Of a stretch of DNA of 64,000 nucleotides, positions 55,801 to 64,000 are shown piece by piece. Numbering within the stretch: the first letter of the stretch is position 1; each line of letters begins with the position of its first letter. The stretch is taken from positions 62,001-126,000 of the forward strand of contig NZ_PVBN01000015.1 in NCBI RefSeq assembly GCF_002968635.1. Direction: 5' to 3'. The notes beneath the pieces were generated by a model. The model saw nothing but the letters and a program-made list of their open reading frames with translations. It ran no database searches and was not told the origin of the DNA. The stretch is from Neorhizobium alkalisoli (GTDB lineage: Bacteria > Pseudomonadota > Alphaproteobacteria > Rhizobiales > Rhizobiaceae). The position numbers were made by a program, and so were the translations under genes.

Positions 55801-56249
55801 AACAGCAGGCTGCCGATCTCCCCACCGCTCTTCAGCATCGTTTCTCCGCCAGCCCGCAGAGAAGCGGAATCAAGACCGAAGGCACGTTCGAAGACTTCAC
55901 GCGAGAGCGTGCCGAGGAAGCGCGCCAGGATATCCTCGGGCAAGGCCTCCTCACCTTCGCTCGCGGTCAGGAGGGTATTCTTGCGGCCTCGCCTGCGGCG
56001 AAATGAAAGCATCTGCCCATCGCGGGCAACTATCTGCGCCCCCACCCGCAATGACGCCGGATCATGAAGGAAGCTATATTCCGCCGCGTTGGGAAAGCCG
56101 AACAGAAGATCCGATATTGCCGATAGGGCTGATGATTTTCCCGCTTCGTTCGGTCCGTAGATCACATGAAGGCTGGCATCGGGCCGGAATGGCAGCACCT
56201 GGTCCGTGAGCGCGCCGTAACGCAGAATGTCGAGGCGATCGAAACGCAT
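52797..56249 (-). CDS. YhaN-like AAA family ATPase, SbcC/RecN-like
   Basis: The 1150-residue protein has the split ABC-type ATPase layout. An N-terminal Walker A GPNEAGKSS (about 32-40) and Q-loop region come first. Long coiled coils follow at about 180-1000 (Glu/Ala/Arg-rich). The C-terminal signature and Walker B (GTGDQLYLALRLAFLEDY, then PLILDDIFQTFDDERT) end in a LVDIARRE tail. The ATG overlaps the preceding stop by one base (TGATG). With the metallophosphoesterase it resembles SbcC-SbcD/YhaN-YhaO pairs that process DNA ends; the exact role is not known. Confidence 0.92.
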   Translation of the reverse strand: MRFDRLDILRYGALTDQVLPFRPDASLHVIYGPNEAGKSSALSAISDLLFGFPNAAEYSFLHDPASLRVGAQIVARDGQMLSFRRRRGRKNTLLTASEGEEALPEDILARFLGTLSREVFERAFGLDSASLRAGGETMLKSGGEIGSLLFSAASGLTGLSDLRRQLEADADGIYAPRKSKDRLFYQVLDAHEDARKGERDNELKSTDWKKLLAEQAEIEADLKAVQTQREETKRALDRLRRLMRLEPVLREIDRERALLAQYEVLEGISADFEERLARALEAARQNAEARHLAETEASRLNDEIKAIHVDEVLIAAAPKIVAMHAQKGAYLNAKEDIARVRHEVDGFDMRLSQAARRLGFAGLDVLQRAQPTDADLARLKRFADEGMELDRGLKLHRQQLEDAQDVLRRLESDGPNGRLIDPKPWADQLAALRPEIGELSNVESLKVRVSRAEADIAAACARLDPPVKDIARLLSAPLPDIATLTKHRGVIEAARAESVKAAQKLAALREEAKVVGGQLAVLEGEGRIVSREDIATARARRDELVDALGGKPSADTLSEVRNAVREADGLSDAALSDAERVSRHAQLSLRRRELEQATDAAELAAREAEIAASDAVTEFEDLFHAAPVLPSNPERMIEWRRAVDRILVLSETLDEAKDEFETLRIKEEGLKSALTAIAEAIEPASGALPSIALARSLDRRIGEITDRWNESRSREGKRHSAQEALDKMEEREAELRRDIQRWRTDFANAAVLTGLSEDATVDMAFALLEVWRTVPDLLSERENRDRRVRGMARDMENFEGEVRAICSDVAPDLAALPADVAAGMMNERAMSAKAEENQRHLLLAALERAELISARLSEEAGDRQAELEQLAELASKSVSDLPAVLEDLRQRSRIEADLRQCRTRFIEQADGSDEDEVRAALVEFDRIAAELAIESLEAEDDRQVDRISALRTAEADNLRRRRELEAGIGAERAVFQKLAAEQEAKELARRWVVLKLASNLLANSMEAYRERQADPVMKRAGQIFADLTGGRFSRLVQVYDEKDELQLAVERRTGEQVALPGLSEGTGDQLYLALRLAFLEDYCSRNEPVPLILDDIFQTFDDERTAAGIRVLAEGGKAFQTVLFTHQTSLVDIARREIGDRLDLIQLERL

Positions 56250-57481
56250 CAAGCCCTCGCCGCGCGTGCAAGGAGAAGATCACGAGCTTCCGCCAATAGC
56301 GCCGCTGCGTCATCGTCGAGCGGCAGATCGCCAGCTCCGATACCGCTCGGCAGACGCGAAGCGATCTCCGCGATCCGCGCATCAGCGTCCGCGATGAGTT
56401 CGGACGAAAACGTACCCATGGGAACCAGTCCTTCGAGACCGAGCAGGTCCATGGATACCGCAGCACCGTTCACCACCGGCTCCACGCGTACATCGAGCTT
56501 TTCCAGCCAGATATCTTCATGGCAGCGGTGGCAGGCAGCCTGCACCTCGTCCCGGAAATCGTCGGCACGCGCCTTCAATTCGCTGCGGAAGCGGCTCTTG
56601 CCGGTCAGCCGAATGCGCAGGGCCAGCGGGCGGCCCTCCATCCTTTCCGCAGTCGTATCCAGGGTGTTTTCCAGACGGCGGAGAATGGCAGGGATGTTGT
56701 CATCCGGATCGATCTCCACGGCAAGTTCGGCGAAGCGTGCAAAATCCGTGATGATGCGCTCATAGACCATGTGACCATCCTCGACCGTCACCAGGACAGC
56801 GCCCTTGGCACCCTGTTCACGGATCGAGCGGCCCTGCAGATTGCCGGGGAAAACGATGAGCGGGTCGCTGGAAACGATCTCGAAATCGTGGACATGGCCG
56901 AGCGCCCAATAGTCGTAGCCCCGGGAGCGCAGGTCTTCGACGGAGCAAGGCGCATAGGGCGCATGCGGTTCGCGCCCGGTGAGCGAGGTGTGGAGCACCC
57001 CGATGTTGAACCAGCCAGGCTCCGGCTTCGGATAGGCAACTGCGAGGTTTTCACTTGCCGAACGTTCGGCAAAACCCTGGCCGTGCAGCGCCACCTTCAG
57101 GTGGTCCAGCCGGAACGTCCCGGGCTTGTTGACCGGAAATTCGCTGACATTCTTCGGCAGCGTGATCGTCCTGGTGATGACGCTTTCGGCGTCATGATTG
57201 CCTTTCAGCAGGAAGACCGGAATTCCGGCGCGCTCCAGCCGCGCCACTTCCCGGTTGAAGAACAGGCCGATCTTGTTGTCCTTCCAGTCGCCGTCATAGA
57301 CGTCGCCGGCCACGATGAAGAAATCTATCCTGCGCTCGACTGCCTGATCGACCAGCGCCGAGAACGCCTTGCGGCTTGCCTCGATGAAAAGTTCTGCAAT
57401 CGCCGCGTCCTTCGTCGCCAGCCCCTGAAACGGGCTGCCGAGATGAAGGTCGGCGGAATGGATGAAACGGAAAGAACTCAT
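56249..57481 (-). CDS. YhaO-like DNA repair exonuclease (SbcD-type metallophosphoesterase)
   Basis: The 410-residue protein opens with FRFIHSADLHLGSPF, the first metal motif (D-x-H), followed by FFIVAGDVYDGD, LKGNHDAES and YWALGHVHDFEI, all typical of Mre11/SbcD nucleases. The C-terminal part (LVTVEDGHMVYERI...) is capping domain. Its stop overlaps the yhaN start by one base, consistent with one complex. Divergent from the aldo/keto reductase gene. Confidence 0.93.
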   Translation of the reverse strand: MSSFRFIHSADLHLGSPFQGLATKDAAIAELFIEASRKAFSALVDQAVERRIDFFIVAGDVYDGDWKDNKIGLFFNREVARLERAGIPVFLLKGNHDAESVITRTITLPKNVSEFPVNKPGTFRLDHLKVALHGQGFAERSASENLAVAYPKPEPGWFNIGVLHTSLTGREPHAPYAPCSVEDLRSRGYDYWALGHVHDFEIVSSDPLIVFPGNLQGRSIREQGAKGAVLVTVEDGHMVYERIITDFARFAELAVEIDPDDNIPAILRRLENTLDTTAERMEGRPLALRIRLTGKSRFRSELKARADDFRDEVQAACHRCHEDIWLEKLDVRVEPVVNGAAVSMDLLGLEGLVPMGTFSSELIADADARIAEIASRLPSGIGAGDLPLDDDAAALLAEARDLLLARAARA

Positions 57482-57592
57482 CGAATCGCTTGTTTTGATT
57501 GCTCCATAGGAACAGGTGTTTTAGGCAAATGCCGGGCACGAAGAAAGCGCAAGGCGCCATATCCTGTGGATAGGGCCATTCAGGAGGACATT

Positions 57593-58579
57593 ATGAGAAA
57601 CCACCCGTTCGGACGCACATCCTTCAACGTCAGCGAGGTCGGCTTCGGCGCCTGGCAGATCGGCGGCTCCTGGGGTGATATCAGCGAGGCGGACGGCAAG
57701 GCCACGTTGGAAGCTGCGCTTGACGCCGGCGTCACCTTCATCGACACGGCAGACGTCTATGGCGATGGCCGCTCCGAAAAGATCATCGCCAACGTGCTCA
57801 AATCCCGAGGCGGTGCCCGCCCGATGGTCGCGACCAAGGCCGGCCGCAGGCTCAGCCCTCACGTCGCGGACGGCTATACCAAGGCCAATCTCGAAAACTT
57901 CATCGACCGCAGCCTTAAGAACCTCGAAGTCGACAGCCTCGACCTCGTGCAGCTCCACTGCCCGCCGACGGAAGTCTTTTACCGCCCGGAAGTTTTCGGC
58001 GCCCTCGACGATCTTCGCCACGCCGGCAAGATCAAGAACTATGGCGTCAGCGTCGAGAAGGTCGAGGAGGCGCTGAAGGCAATCGAATATCCAGATGTCG
58101 TCAGCATCCAGATCATCTACAACATCTTCCGGCAGCGCCCGGCCGACCTGTTTTTCAAGGAAGCCAAGCGAAAGAACGTTGCCGTCATCGTGCGCGTGCC
58201 GCTCGCAAGCGGGCTGCTCTCCGGCAAGATCAGCCGCGAGACCGCCTTTGCTAGGGATGACCACCGCAACTTCAATCGTCATGGCGAGGCCTTCGATCTC
58301 GGTGAGACCTTTGCAGGCGTGCCCTTCGAAGTGGGCCTCGAAGCGGTCGAGGGTGTGCGCAAGCTCGTGCCGGCCGGCGCTTCCATGGCCGCATTCGCAC
58401 TCAAATGGATCCTGATGAACGAAGCGGTGACTGTCGTCATTCCCGGGGCGCGCAATGTGGAGCAGGCCAGGGGCAACGCGGCCGCCGCGGAGCTTGCCGC
58501 GATCTCCGCCGACGTGATGACCGCGACGAAGGAAATCTATGCACGGCTGGTGGCCCCGCACGTGCATCAGCGCTGGTAG
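57593..58579 (+). CDS. Aldo/keto reductase
   Basis: The 328-residue AKR has a TIM-barrel opening FNVSEVGFGAWQIGGSWGDIS, the catalytic tetrad (Asp and Tyr in FIDTADVYGDGRSE, Lys in MVATKAG, His in VQLHCPP) and the C-terminal NADPH site (VVIPGARNVEQARGNAAA). The physiological substrate is unknown. ATG 57593 has AGGAGG at ideal spacing. It stands alone, convergent with the GNAT gene. Confidence 0.94.
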   Translation: MRNHPFGRTSFNVSEVGFGAWQIGGSWGDISEADGKATLEAALDAGVTFIDTADVYGDGRSEKIIANVLKSRGGARPMVATKAGRRLSPHVADGYTKANLENFIDRSLKNLEVDSLDLVQLHCPPTEVFYRPEVFGALDDLRHAGKIKNYGVSVEKVEEALKAIEYPDVVSIQIIYNIFRQRPADLFFKEAKRKNVAVIVRVPLASGLLSGKISRETAFARDDHRNFNRHGEAFDLGETFAGVPFEVGLEAVEGVRKLVPAGASMAAFALKWILMNEAVTVVIPGARNVEQARGNAAAAELAAISADVMTATKEIYARLVAPHVHQRW

Positions 58580-58668
58580 CAGATCGAACTGGAGGCTCGC
58601 CCCTCACCGGCGGACTCCACTTTTACCCGCATATCCGACCAAGGGGTCGGGGCCTATCTCGCGGCCGC

Positions 58669-59124
58669 CTATCGGCCAATGGTAAACCGGTAAATCGCCT
58701 TGCTGTCTGATTGTATCCGCTCCACGTCCCGTCCTTCGGCAGCCTCGATCACGCGGGGCCAGAACTCCTGAGCGGGCGCGTTCGATGCCATGACGCTCAA
58801 CTCCCAAAGACCGGGATGCGTGTGAAGAACTGCCGTCGCGGCACCGCGTCCAATGCCATCTCGCCGTGCATTCGGAACGATATAGAACTCGGCGATGGAG
58901 AAATCCGTACCCCTGCCCGATGCGGACCATGTGTTGACGAAGGTAAAGCCGACGGGGTGGCCATCCTGCAGGATCAGATAGGGCCAGCGGCTTTCGACCT
59001 CCTCCCAATAGGCCTCGAAATAGGGATAGTCGGAGCCGGAGCCGCCCTCCGCGAGGTACTCGGAAAGAAAGCCTCTCAGAAGCGGCTTACGCGTCGCGGA
59101 GGCCAGCTCTATGTGGGCAGGCAA
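58669..59124 (-). CDS. GNAT-family N-acetyltransferase
   Basis: The 151-residue protein shows the GNAT order: ELASATRKPLLRGFLSEYLAEGG, YLILQDGHPVGFTFVNTWS, the core SIAEFYIVPNARRDGIGRGAATAVL with the acetyl-CoA P-loop RRDGIGRG, and NAPAQEFWPRVIEAA. TTG 59124 is favoured by GGAG eight bases upstream. Upstream in-frame codons read through the GC hairpin at 59143-59163 and are unlikely to be coding. The acetyl acceptor is unknown. Confidence 0.82.
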   Translation of the reverse strand: MPAHIELASATRKPLLRGFLSEYLAEGGSGSDYPYFEAYWEEVESRWPYLILQDGHPVGFTFVNTWSASGRGTDFSIAEFYIVPNARRDGIGRGAATAVLHTHPGLWELSVMASNAPAQEFWPRVIEAAEGRDVERIQSDSKAIYRFTIGR

Positions 59125-59142
59125 CGTATCATCTCCATAAAC

Positions 59143-59163
59143 GGCCGGGCGCGAGGCCCGGCC
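59143..59163. terminator. GC hairpin, possible weak terminator
   Basis: GGCCGGGC (59143-59150) and GCCCGGCC (59156-59163) form an 8-bp stem with a 5-base loop, between the end of the phytase-like gene (59190) and the GNAT start. The T-stretch is short on the minus strand, so termination may be partial. Confidence 0.45.
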
Positions 59164-59189
59164 TTTCTTGTCCAAGCATCCATAGACGC

Positions 59190-61385
59190 TCAGTTCGTGC
59201 CCTTCAACTCGACCGGGAAGAGCAACGTCTCGCCGGAGGAATCGTCGACGCCGTCGTTGTCGGTGACGGCAAAGGCCTTGCCCGACTTGTCGAAGGCGAA
59301 ACCTTCGAGCTTGTCGACCACATAGCCGCTGGTTGCCGACTTCAGATCCGGAATGAAGTCGTGGACCTCTTCCTTCTTCACCACCGGCAGCTCGCCGCCG
59401 ATCTTGCCGGGCTTCAGGTCGGCGATCGCGACGCGATAGAGTTTCTTCAGCTTGGCATTGTCGCCGATCTGGTTGTCGCGTTCGATGATGTACAGATGGT
59501 CGCCATGCGCGGTGATCTCGGAAAGACCGACCCAGCCGGCCTCGGCCTTCTCGATCGGGTAACGGACGGCACCCCATTCCTTTGACTTCGGCTTGTAGGA
59601 AACGAGCTTGACGGTGCCCTTCGGGTCGTCCTTCCATTCGCGCTGGATCGCCATCCAGAGCGTCAGATCATCACCGGAGCCGACGGTCGTGACGCCTTCG
59701 AAGCCGAAACGGGTTTCGCCGGCAAGAAGGTCGGCAGGCAGGCCGATTTCGGCCTTGATCTCGCCCTTGGCATTGACGTTGTAGAGGCCGTGACCGGTCA
59801 GCTTTGCCGAGTCGCCTTCCGACGCCAGCCAGAAGCCGCCCTTGCCGTCGAGCGCAATGCCTTCAATGTCGAGCTTCTGCGCCACCTGACCGTTGCGGGT
59901 CACGCGCAGGACATTGGTGATCTCCGCAGGCTTCCTGGTCGTATCGATGGTGAAGATCGACGGCTGCATGTTGTAGACGGAATCGCTGACTGCGTAGAGA
60001 ATGCCGTCCTTCTCGGTATCGCCGACGAGACCGGAAAGCGCGCCCCAGCCCACGACCTTGCCGTCGACATCCTTGGAGACGAGCGTCGGATATGCCGGCT
60101 GCCCTTCGGCGAGCTGGTAGATCATGACATGCGAACGGGCGAGACCATCTTCGCCAAGATCGGCCTCATTGGCCGTGGCGAGCAGGTTGCGGCCCGGAAT
60201 GGCGACGGCGCCTTCCGGCGATACGCCCGACGGCAGAAGCTGGGCAAGCTGCGGCTCGGCGCCGCTATCCTTGTAGACGGCGACGACGGACGCACGCTCG
60301 GAAAGAATGAAGATGTATTTCTGACCGTTGAAGGTGGCAAATTCCATGCCTTCAGGCTCGATGCCCTTCGACTTGGCGCGGCCCTCCGGGAAATGGCCGA
60401 TGCGGGCAATCTCGCGCTCCAGCGAGGCGCCGGATTCGTAAAGGACCTTGCCGCTGCGGTCGAAGATGGTGAAGCTGCGCGAACCGCCCTTCCAGTCGCC
60501 TTCATTGGCGACGACGAGACGGTTGTTGTCGAGCCACTTGATGGCGTCCGGCTCGCGGATCACACCTTCGGCTTTGCCCGTAAAGGCAAGCTGGCCGTCG
60601 GTCTTGTTGTCGATGCCGTCCAGATCGGCCTTGCCGGCGGAAAAGTGGCCGACGATCTTGGCCGTCTGGCCGTCGATGATGGCGATATGGTTGTTTTCCT
60701 GCAGCGTGACGGCGATTTCGCCGGCATCGTTGATGGCGACGAATTCGGGCTCCGGATCTTCCGGCGCGACTTCGGCAATGCCCTTCAGATCGACATGCTT
60801 GATCGACGCGCAGTCGGCAGTGCCGTCCTTGAGCGACACGATGACGAGGTCGCCGGCCGGCATCTGCGGGAGAGCGCCGCCGTTCACCTCTTCGTCGCGC
60901 TCGTTTTCGATCGCGATTGCCGCAAAGGTCTTGTCCTTGGAGATTGCGATCGAATCTGGCTGGCCGCCGAGATCGCAGGTCAGATCGACTTTCTTCGAAG
61001 CGATGTCGACGACAGCGAGCATGCCGGTCGGCTTCGCCTTGCTTTCGCCGGTGTTGACGGCTGCAAGAACCTTTTTGCCGACGGCCGCAACCGAGGTCGG
61101 TTCGCCCTTGAAAGTCAGCACGCCGAGTGCCTTCGGCGCCTTGGGATCGGTGATGTCGATGAAACCGATCGCGCCGAGCGGGCTGTCGGAATAGACGAGC
61201 GTATTGCCGTCTTCGCTGGCGGTGATGATCTCTGCCGATGTCGTTGCCTTCTTGTCCTTATCGGCAGGAAGATTGCTGGCAACGGGGAAGGATGCAATGC
61301 GATTGAACACCTGCTCGGCGCTGGCCGGCACTGCGACCGACGCCAGCAGCGCGGCGGTCATGGCGGCACGAAATGAAAATGTCAT
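59190..61385 (-). CDS. Secreted phytase-esterase-like beta-propeller protein
   Basis: A 731-residue exported protein: signal peptide 1-23 (ending ASA), an N-terminal propeller-like half (TSAEIITASEDGNTLVYSDSP, ALGVLTFKGEPTSVAAVG) and a C-terminal 'esterase-like activity of phytase' domain (LDIEGIALDGKGGFWLASEGDS, GFEGVTTVGSGDDLTLWMAIQ, WVGLSEITAHGDHLYIIERDNQ, LEGFAFDKSGKAFAVTDNDG). It is probably a phosphoester hydrolase in the periplasm or medium. A Pho box lies 52 bases upstream, which fits a phosphate-starvation gene. The ATG has AGGAGGGG upstream. Confidence 0.9.
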   Translation of the reverse strand: MTFSFRAAMTAALLASVAVPASAEQVFNRIASFPVASNLPADKDKKATTSAEIITASEDGNTLVYSDSPLGAIGFIDITDPKAPKALGVLTFKGEPTSVAAVGKKVLAAVNTGESKAKPTGMLAVVDIASKKVDLTCDLGGQPDSIAISKDKTFAAIAIENERDEEVNGGALPQMPAGDLVIVSLKDGTADCASIKHVDLKGIAEVAPEDPEPEFVAINDAGEIAVTLQENNHIAIIDGQTAKIVGHFSAGKADLDGIDNKTDGQLAFTGKAEGVIREPDAIKWLDNNRLVVANEGDWKGGSRSFTIFDRSGKVLYESGASLEREIARIGHFPEGRAKSKGIEPEGMEFATFNGQKYIFILSERASVVAVYKDSGAEPQLAQLLPSGVSPEGAVAIPGRNLLATANEADLGEDGLARSHVMIYQLAEGQPAYPTLVSKDVDGKVVGWGALSGLVGDTEKDGILYAVSDSVYNMQPSIFTIDTTRKPAEITNVLRVTRNGQVAQKLDIEGIALDGKGGFWLASEGDSAKLTGHGLYNVNAKGEIKAEIGLPADLLAGETRFGFEGVTTVGSGDDLTLWMAIQREWKDDPKGTVKLVSYKPKSKEWGAVRYPIEKAEAGWVGLSEITAHGDHLYIIERDNQIGDNAKLKKLYRVAIADLKPGKIGGELPVVKKEEVHDFIPDLKSATSGYVVDKLEGFAFDKSGKAFAVTDNDGVDDSSGETLLFPVELKGTN

Positions 61386-61436
61386 GGGAAGCCCCTCCTG
61401 TCCTTAAAACGAACAGATGGCTTGTGGGCCACATGC

Positions 61437-61454
61437 GTGACAGGCAGATGACAG
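61437..61454 (-). promoter_or_regulatory. Pho box (PhoB binding site)
   Basis: On the minus strand CTGTCAT-CTGC-CTGTCAC, two 7-bp direct repeats four bases apart, matches the known Pho box consensus (CTGTCAT, 4 bases, CTGTCAC/T). It lies 52 bases upstream of the start of the phytase-esterase-like gene. Confidence 0.85.
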
Positions 61455-61465
61455 CACCATCAAAA

Positions 61466-61494
61466 GGAAAAGGCCCGGAAACCCGGGCCTTTTC
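61466..61494 (-). terminator. Terminator after hupB
   Basis: AGGCCCGG (61471-61478) and CCGGGCCT (61483-61490) form an 8-bp stem with a small loop; on the minus strand T-rich sequence follows. It lies 38 bases beyond the hupB stop. Confidence 0.8.
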
Positions 61495-61531
61495 TTGTTC
61501 GAGACTGTACGGGTGCCTGAAAGGCAGCGCG

Positions 61532-61807
61532 TTAGCTGTTGACTGCGTCCTTCAGGCCCTTACCGGCCGAGAACTTCGGCACGTTACGTGCCGGAATGTC
61601 GACTTCAGCGCCGGTCGAAGGATTACGACCCTTGGACGCTTCGCGACGGGAAACGGAGAAGCTGCCGAAACCGGCAAGACGGATATCGCCGCCCTTCTTC
61701 AGTTCAGCCTGTACGGACTCAAAAACGGCATCAACAGCGGATGCGGCATCGGCCTTGGACAAGCCAGCCTTTTCGGCCACTGCGGATACCAGCTCGTTCT
61801 TGTTCAT
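61532..61807 (-). CDS. hupB: HU-family DNA-binding protein
   Basis: The 91-residue protein is a complete HU: MNKNELVSAVAEKAGLSKADA, DAVFESVQAELKKGGDIRLAGFGSFSVSRREA and the arm RNPSTGAEVDIPARNVPKFSAGKGLKDAVN with the DNA-intercalating Pro. It compacts the nucleoid as a dimer. ATG 61807 has AAGGGGTGG upstream. It follows lon on the same strand, separated by a terminator. Confidence 0.98.
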   Translation of the reverse strand: MNKNELVSAVAEKAGLSKADAASAVDAVFESVQAELKKGGDIRLAGFGSFSVSRREASKGRNPSTGAEVDIPARNVPKFSAGKGLKDAVNS

Positions 61808-61937
61808 GTTTCCACCCCTTTCAACGGTTTTGGAACGACTCATGTATTTCGGGGCCGACAATAGTTTTCCGTCCGGCCTTGGCAACCCAAAAGCTCCGCA
61901 ATCGCCTGAAAAACAAGGGGTCTACGAAAGTTTTCAC

Positions 61938-61966
61938 AAAAAAAGCCGGCTTTAAGCCGGCTTTTT
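61938..61966 (-). terminator. Terminator after lon
   Basis: AAAGCCGGC and GCCGGCTTT form a 9-bp stem with A- and T-runs on both sides, so it can work on either strand. It lies between the lon stop (62008) and the hupB start. Confidence 0.85.
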
Positions 61967-62007
61967 CAGTGGTCAGTGCCAAATTCGCATGAACGGAAGG
62001 CTGTCGA

Positions 62008-64000
62008 TCAATGCGCGATCGCGGCGCCAACGTCGTCGACGCCCTCCACTGTTGCAATCACCGGCGTTTCCACGGTGCCGTCCCATTCGATGGGCTCGGG
62101 CTGGCGAACGAGCGCGTGACGGATCACTTCGCCCATGCGGGAAACCGGAATGATCTCCATGCTGTTCTTCACGTTGTCCGGAATCTCAGCCAGATCCTTG
62201 GCGTTTTCTTCCGGGATCAGAACCTTCTTGATGCCGCCACGGAGAGCCGCGAGCAGCTTCTCCTTGAGGCCGCCGATCGGCAGCACACGGCCGCGAAGGG
62301 TGATTTCGCCGGTCATCGCGACATCCTTGGAAACCGGAATGCCGGTCATGATCGACACCATGGCGGTTGCCATGGCAACACCGGCGGATGGGCCGTCCTT
62401 CGGGGTCGCACCTTCCGGAACGTGGACGTGGATGTCCGACTTGTCGAAGCGAGGCGGCTCGATACCGAAGTCAACCGCACGCGAACGGACATAGGATGCC
62501 GCTGCAGAGATGGACTCCTTCATGACTTCCTTGAGGTTGCCGGTGACCGTCATGCGGCCCTTGCCCGGCATCATCACGCCTTCGATCGTCAGCAGCTCGC
62601 CGCCGACTTCCGTCCAGGCAAGACCGGTAACAACGCCGACCTGATCCTCGCCCTCGGCTTCGCCATGACGGAACCGCGGTACGCCAAGGTAATCCGAGAT
62701 GTTGGCGGCCGTGACGGCAACCGACTTCGTCTTGCCCTTGATGATCTCGGTGACCGCCTTACGGGCGAGCTTCATCAGCTCACGCTCGAAGGAACGAACG
62801 CCGGCTTCGCGGGTGTACTGCTGGCTGATCGCCATCAGGGCATCGTCGCTGACCGAAAATTCGTTCGGCTGCAGAGCATGTTCCTTGATCGCCTTCGGCA
62901 GAAGGTGACGCTTGGCGATCTCGCGCTTCTCATCTTCCGTGTAACCGGCGATGCGGATGATCTCCATGCGGTCCATCAGCGGACCCGGAATGTTGAGGGT
63001 GTTCGCCGTGGTGATGAACATCACGTCGGACAGGTCGTATTCGACTTCCAGGTAGTGGTCCATGAACGTCGAGTTCTGAGCCGGATCGAGCACTTCGAGC
63101 AGTGCCGACGACGGATCGCCGCGGAAATCCGAGCCCATCTTGTCGATTTCGTCGAGCAGGAAGAGCGGGTTGGATTTCTTCGCCTTCTTCATCGACTGGA
63201 TGATCTTGCCGGGCATCGAGCCGATATAGGTGCGGCGGTGACCGCGGATCTCGGCTTCGTCGCGAACGCCGCCGAGCGCCATGCGCACGTATTCGCGGCC
63301 GGTCGCCTTGGCGATCGACTGGGCGAGCGAGGTCTTGCCGACGCCCGGAGGGCCGACGAGGCACAGGATCGGGCCCTTGATCTTGGTAGCGCGAGCCTGC
63401 ACGGCGAGATACTCGACGATGCGTTCCTTGACCTTTTCCAGACCGAAGTGATCCAGTTCGAGGATCTTCTCGGCATTGTTGAGGTCGGCCTTGATCTTCG
63501 ACTTCTTGCCCCACGGAATGCCGAGCAGCCAGTCGAGATAGTTGCGCACGACGGTGGCTTCTGCCGACATCGGGCTCATCTGCCTGAGCTTCTTCAGCTC
63601 GGCATCGGCCTTTTCCTTGGCTTCCTTGGACAGCTTGGTCTTGGAGATGCGCTCTTCCAGTTCGGCCATCTCGTCGCGGCCTTCCTCGCCGTCGCCGAGT
63701 TCCTTCTGGATCGCCTTCATCTGCTCATTGAGGTAGTATTCGCGCTGGGTCTTCTCCATCTGGCGTTTTACACGCGAGCGGATTCGCTTCTCGACCTGCA
63801 GGACGGAAATCTCGCCTTCCATGAAGCCGAGCGCCTTTTCGAGACGCAGCTTGACGGAAACCGTCTCCAGCATTTCCTGCTTCTCGGTGATCTTGATCGA
63901 AAGATGCGAGGCGACCGTATCGGCGAGCTTCGAATAGTCCTCGATCTGGCTTGCAGCGCCAACCACTTCCGGGGAGATTTTCTTGTTCAGCTTGACGTAG
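62008..64000 (-). CDS. lon: ATP-dependent protease La (Lon), 5' end beyond the window
   Basis: At least 663 codons of Lon are present; the frame runs past the window end ([14 protein letters not shown] precedes the first in-window start codon), so the N-terminal substrate domain is incomplete. The AAA+ Walker A is [12 protein letters not shown], Walker B is [19 protein letters not shown], and the Ser-Lys dyad is [14 protein letters not shown] and [14 protein letters not shown]. Lon degrades misfolded and regulatory proteins; in rhizobia it is known to affect EPS amount, which could matter to the neighbouring EPS genes. Its terminator separates it from hupB. Confidence 0.97.
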   Translation of the reverse strand, partial: YVKLNKKISPEVVGAASQIEDYSKLADTVASHLSIKITEKQEMLETVSVKLRLEKALGFMEGEISVLQVEKRIRSRVKRQMEKTQREYYLNEQMKAIQKELGDGEEGRDEMAELEERISKTKLSKEAKEKADAELKKLRQMSPMSAEATVVRNYLDWLLGIPWGKKSKIKADLNNAEKILELDHFGLEKVKERIVEYLAVQARATKIKGPILCLVGPPGVGKTSLAQSIAKATGREYVRMALGGVRDEAEIRGHRRTYIGSMPGKIIQSMKKAKKSNPLFLLDEIDKMGSDFRGDPSSALLEVLDPAQNSTFMDHYLEVEYDLSDVMFITTANTLNIPGPLMDRMEIIRIAGYTEDEKREIAKRHLLPKAIKEHALQPNEFSVSDDALMAISQQYTREAGVRSFERELMKLARKAVTEIIKGKTKSVAVTAANISDYLGVPRFRHGEAEGEDQVGVVTGLAWTEVGGELLTIEGVMMPGKGRMTVTGNLKEVMKESISAAASYVRSRAVDFGIEPPRFDKSDIHVHVPEGATPKDGPSAGVAMATAMVSIMTGIPVSKDVAMTGEITLRGRVLPIGGLKEKLLAALRGGIKKVLIPEENAKDLAEIPDNVKNSMEIIPVSRMGEVIRHALVRQPEPIEWDGTVETPVIATVEGVDDVGAAIAH

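Noticed and set aside
56519-57592. Plus-strand extension of the aldo/keto reductase frame
   Set aside because: It is antisense to the yhaO-like gene; ATG 57593 has a perfect AGGAGG.
57521-58567. Minus-strand 348-codon frame antisense to the aldo/keto reductase
   Set aside because: It is His/Asp-rich antisense of a clear AKR gene and has no protein-like motifs.

Overview
The window looks like a chromosomal segment of a Rhizobiaceae-type alphaproteobacterium. This rests on the gene families seen: an HU gene next to lon, a PKS / alpha-oxoamine synthase / SDR trio in the order known for rhizobial rkpA-rkpG-rkpH, a yhaO-yhaN type pair, and a succinoglycan/colanic-like exopolysaccharide (EPS) cluster. 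The species cannot be named from the sequence alone. Two identical tRNA-Asp genes and a tRNA-Val open the window; HU and the 5'-truncated lon close it. || Region 1 (573-11708) is an integrated element in the 3' end of tRNA-Val(TAC). A 25-bp exact direct repeat marks both ends, a tyrosine integrase sits just inside the tRNA, and ACGTCACAAA repeats that look like integrase arm sites lie near both ends. The phage part is a collapsed tailed-phage morphogenesis module. Tail terminator, head-closure and P27 terminase small subunit genes are intact, but two genes are in-frame chimeras: portal N-terminus joined to a gp10-like C-terminus, and terminase large-subunit N-terminus joined to a tape-measure C-terminus that carries an M15 peptidase domain. 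The accessory half holds four small unknown genes, an MT-A70 DNA methyltransferase, a BglII-type restriction endonuclease and a DUF3800 protein, so it reads as a defence cargo. || Region 2 (11.8-14.6 kb) has small, mostly unknown genes, one KTSC-domain gene and a possible frameshifted gene. || Region 3 (14.9-39.0 kb) is a large EPS locus: a BTLCP cysteine protease, a Wzc/ExoP-like BY-kinase co-polymerase, a Wza-like export lipoprotein, an O-antigen-ligase/Wzy-like membrane protein, a beta-helix protein, an SGNH hydrolase, and a tightly coupled ten-gene operon read leftward from gmd. That operon encodes GDP-fucose synthesis, four glycosyltransferases, Wzx, Wzy, pyruvyl and acetyl transferases and a nitroreductase-like protein. 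A fucose-containing, pyruvylated and acetylated polysaccharide is the likely product. || Region 4 (39.6-52.8 kb) has a PPP-family phosphatase, then the SDR, alpha-oxoamine synthase and a giant PKS/FAS-like gene interrupted by a +1 frameshift in a run of nine G (coding strand), a second Wza-like export protein and a membrane protein of unknown function. The PKS/oxoamine synthase/SDR set could build a sphingoid-like amino lipid, perhaps a capsule anchor. || Region 5 (52.8-64 kb) is more ordinary chromosome: the YhaO/YhaN-like repair pair, an aldo/keto reductase, a GNAT acetyltransferase, a secreted phytase-esterase-like protein behind a textbook Pho box, HU and Lon.
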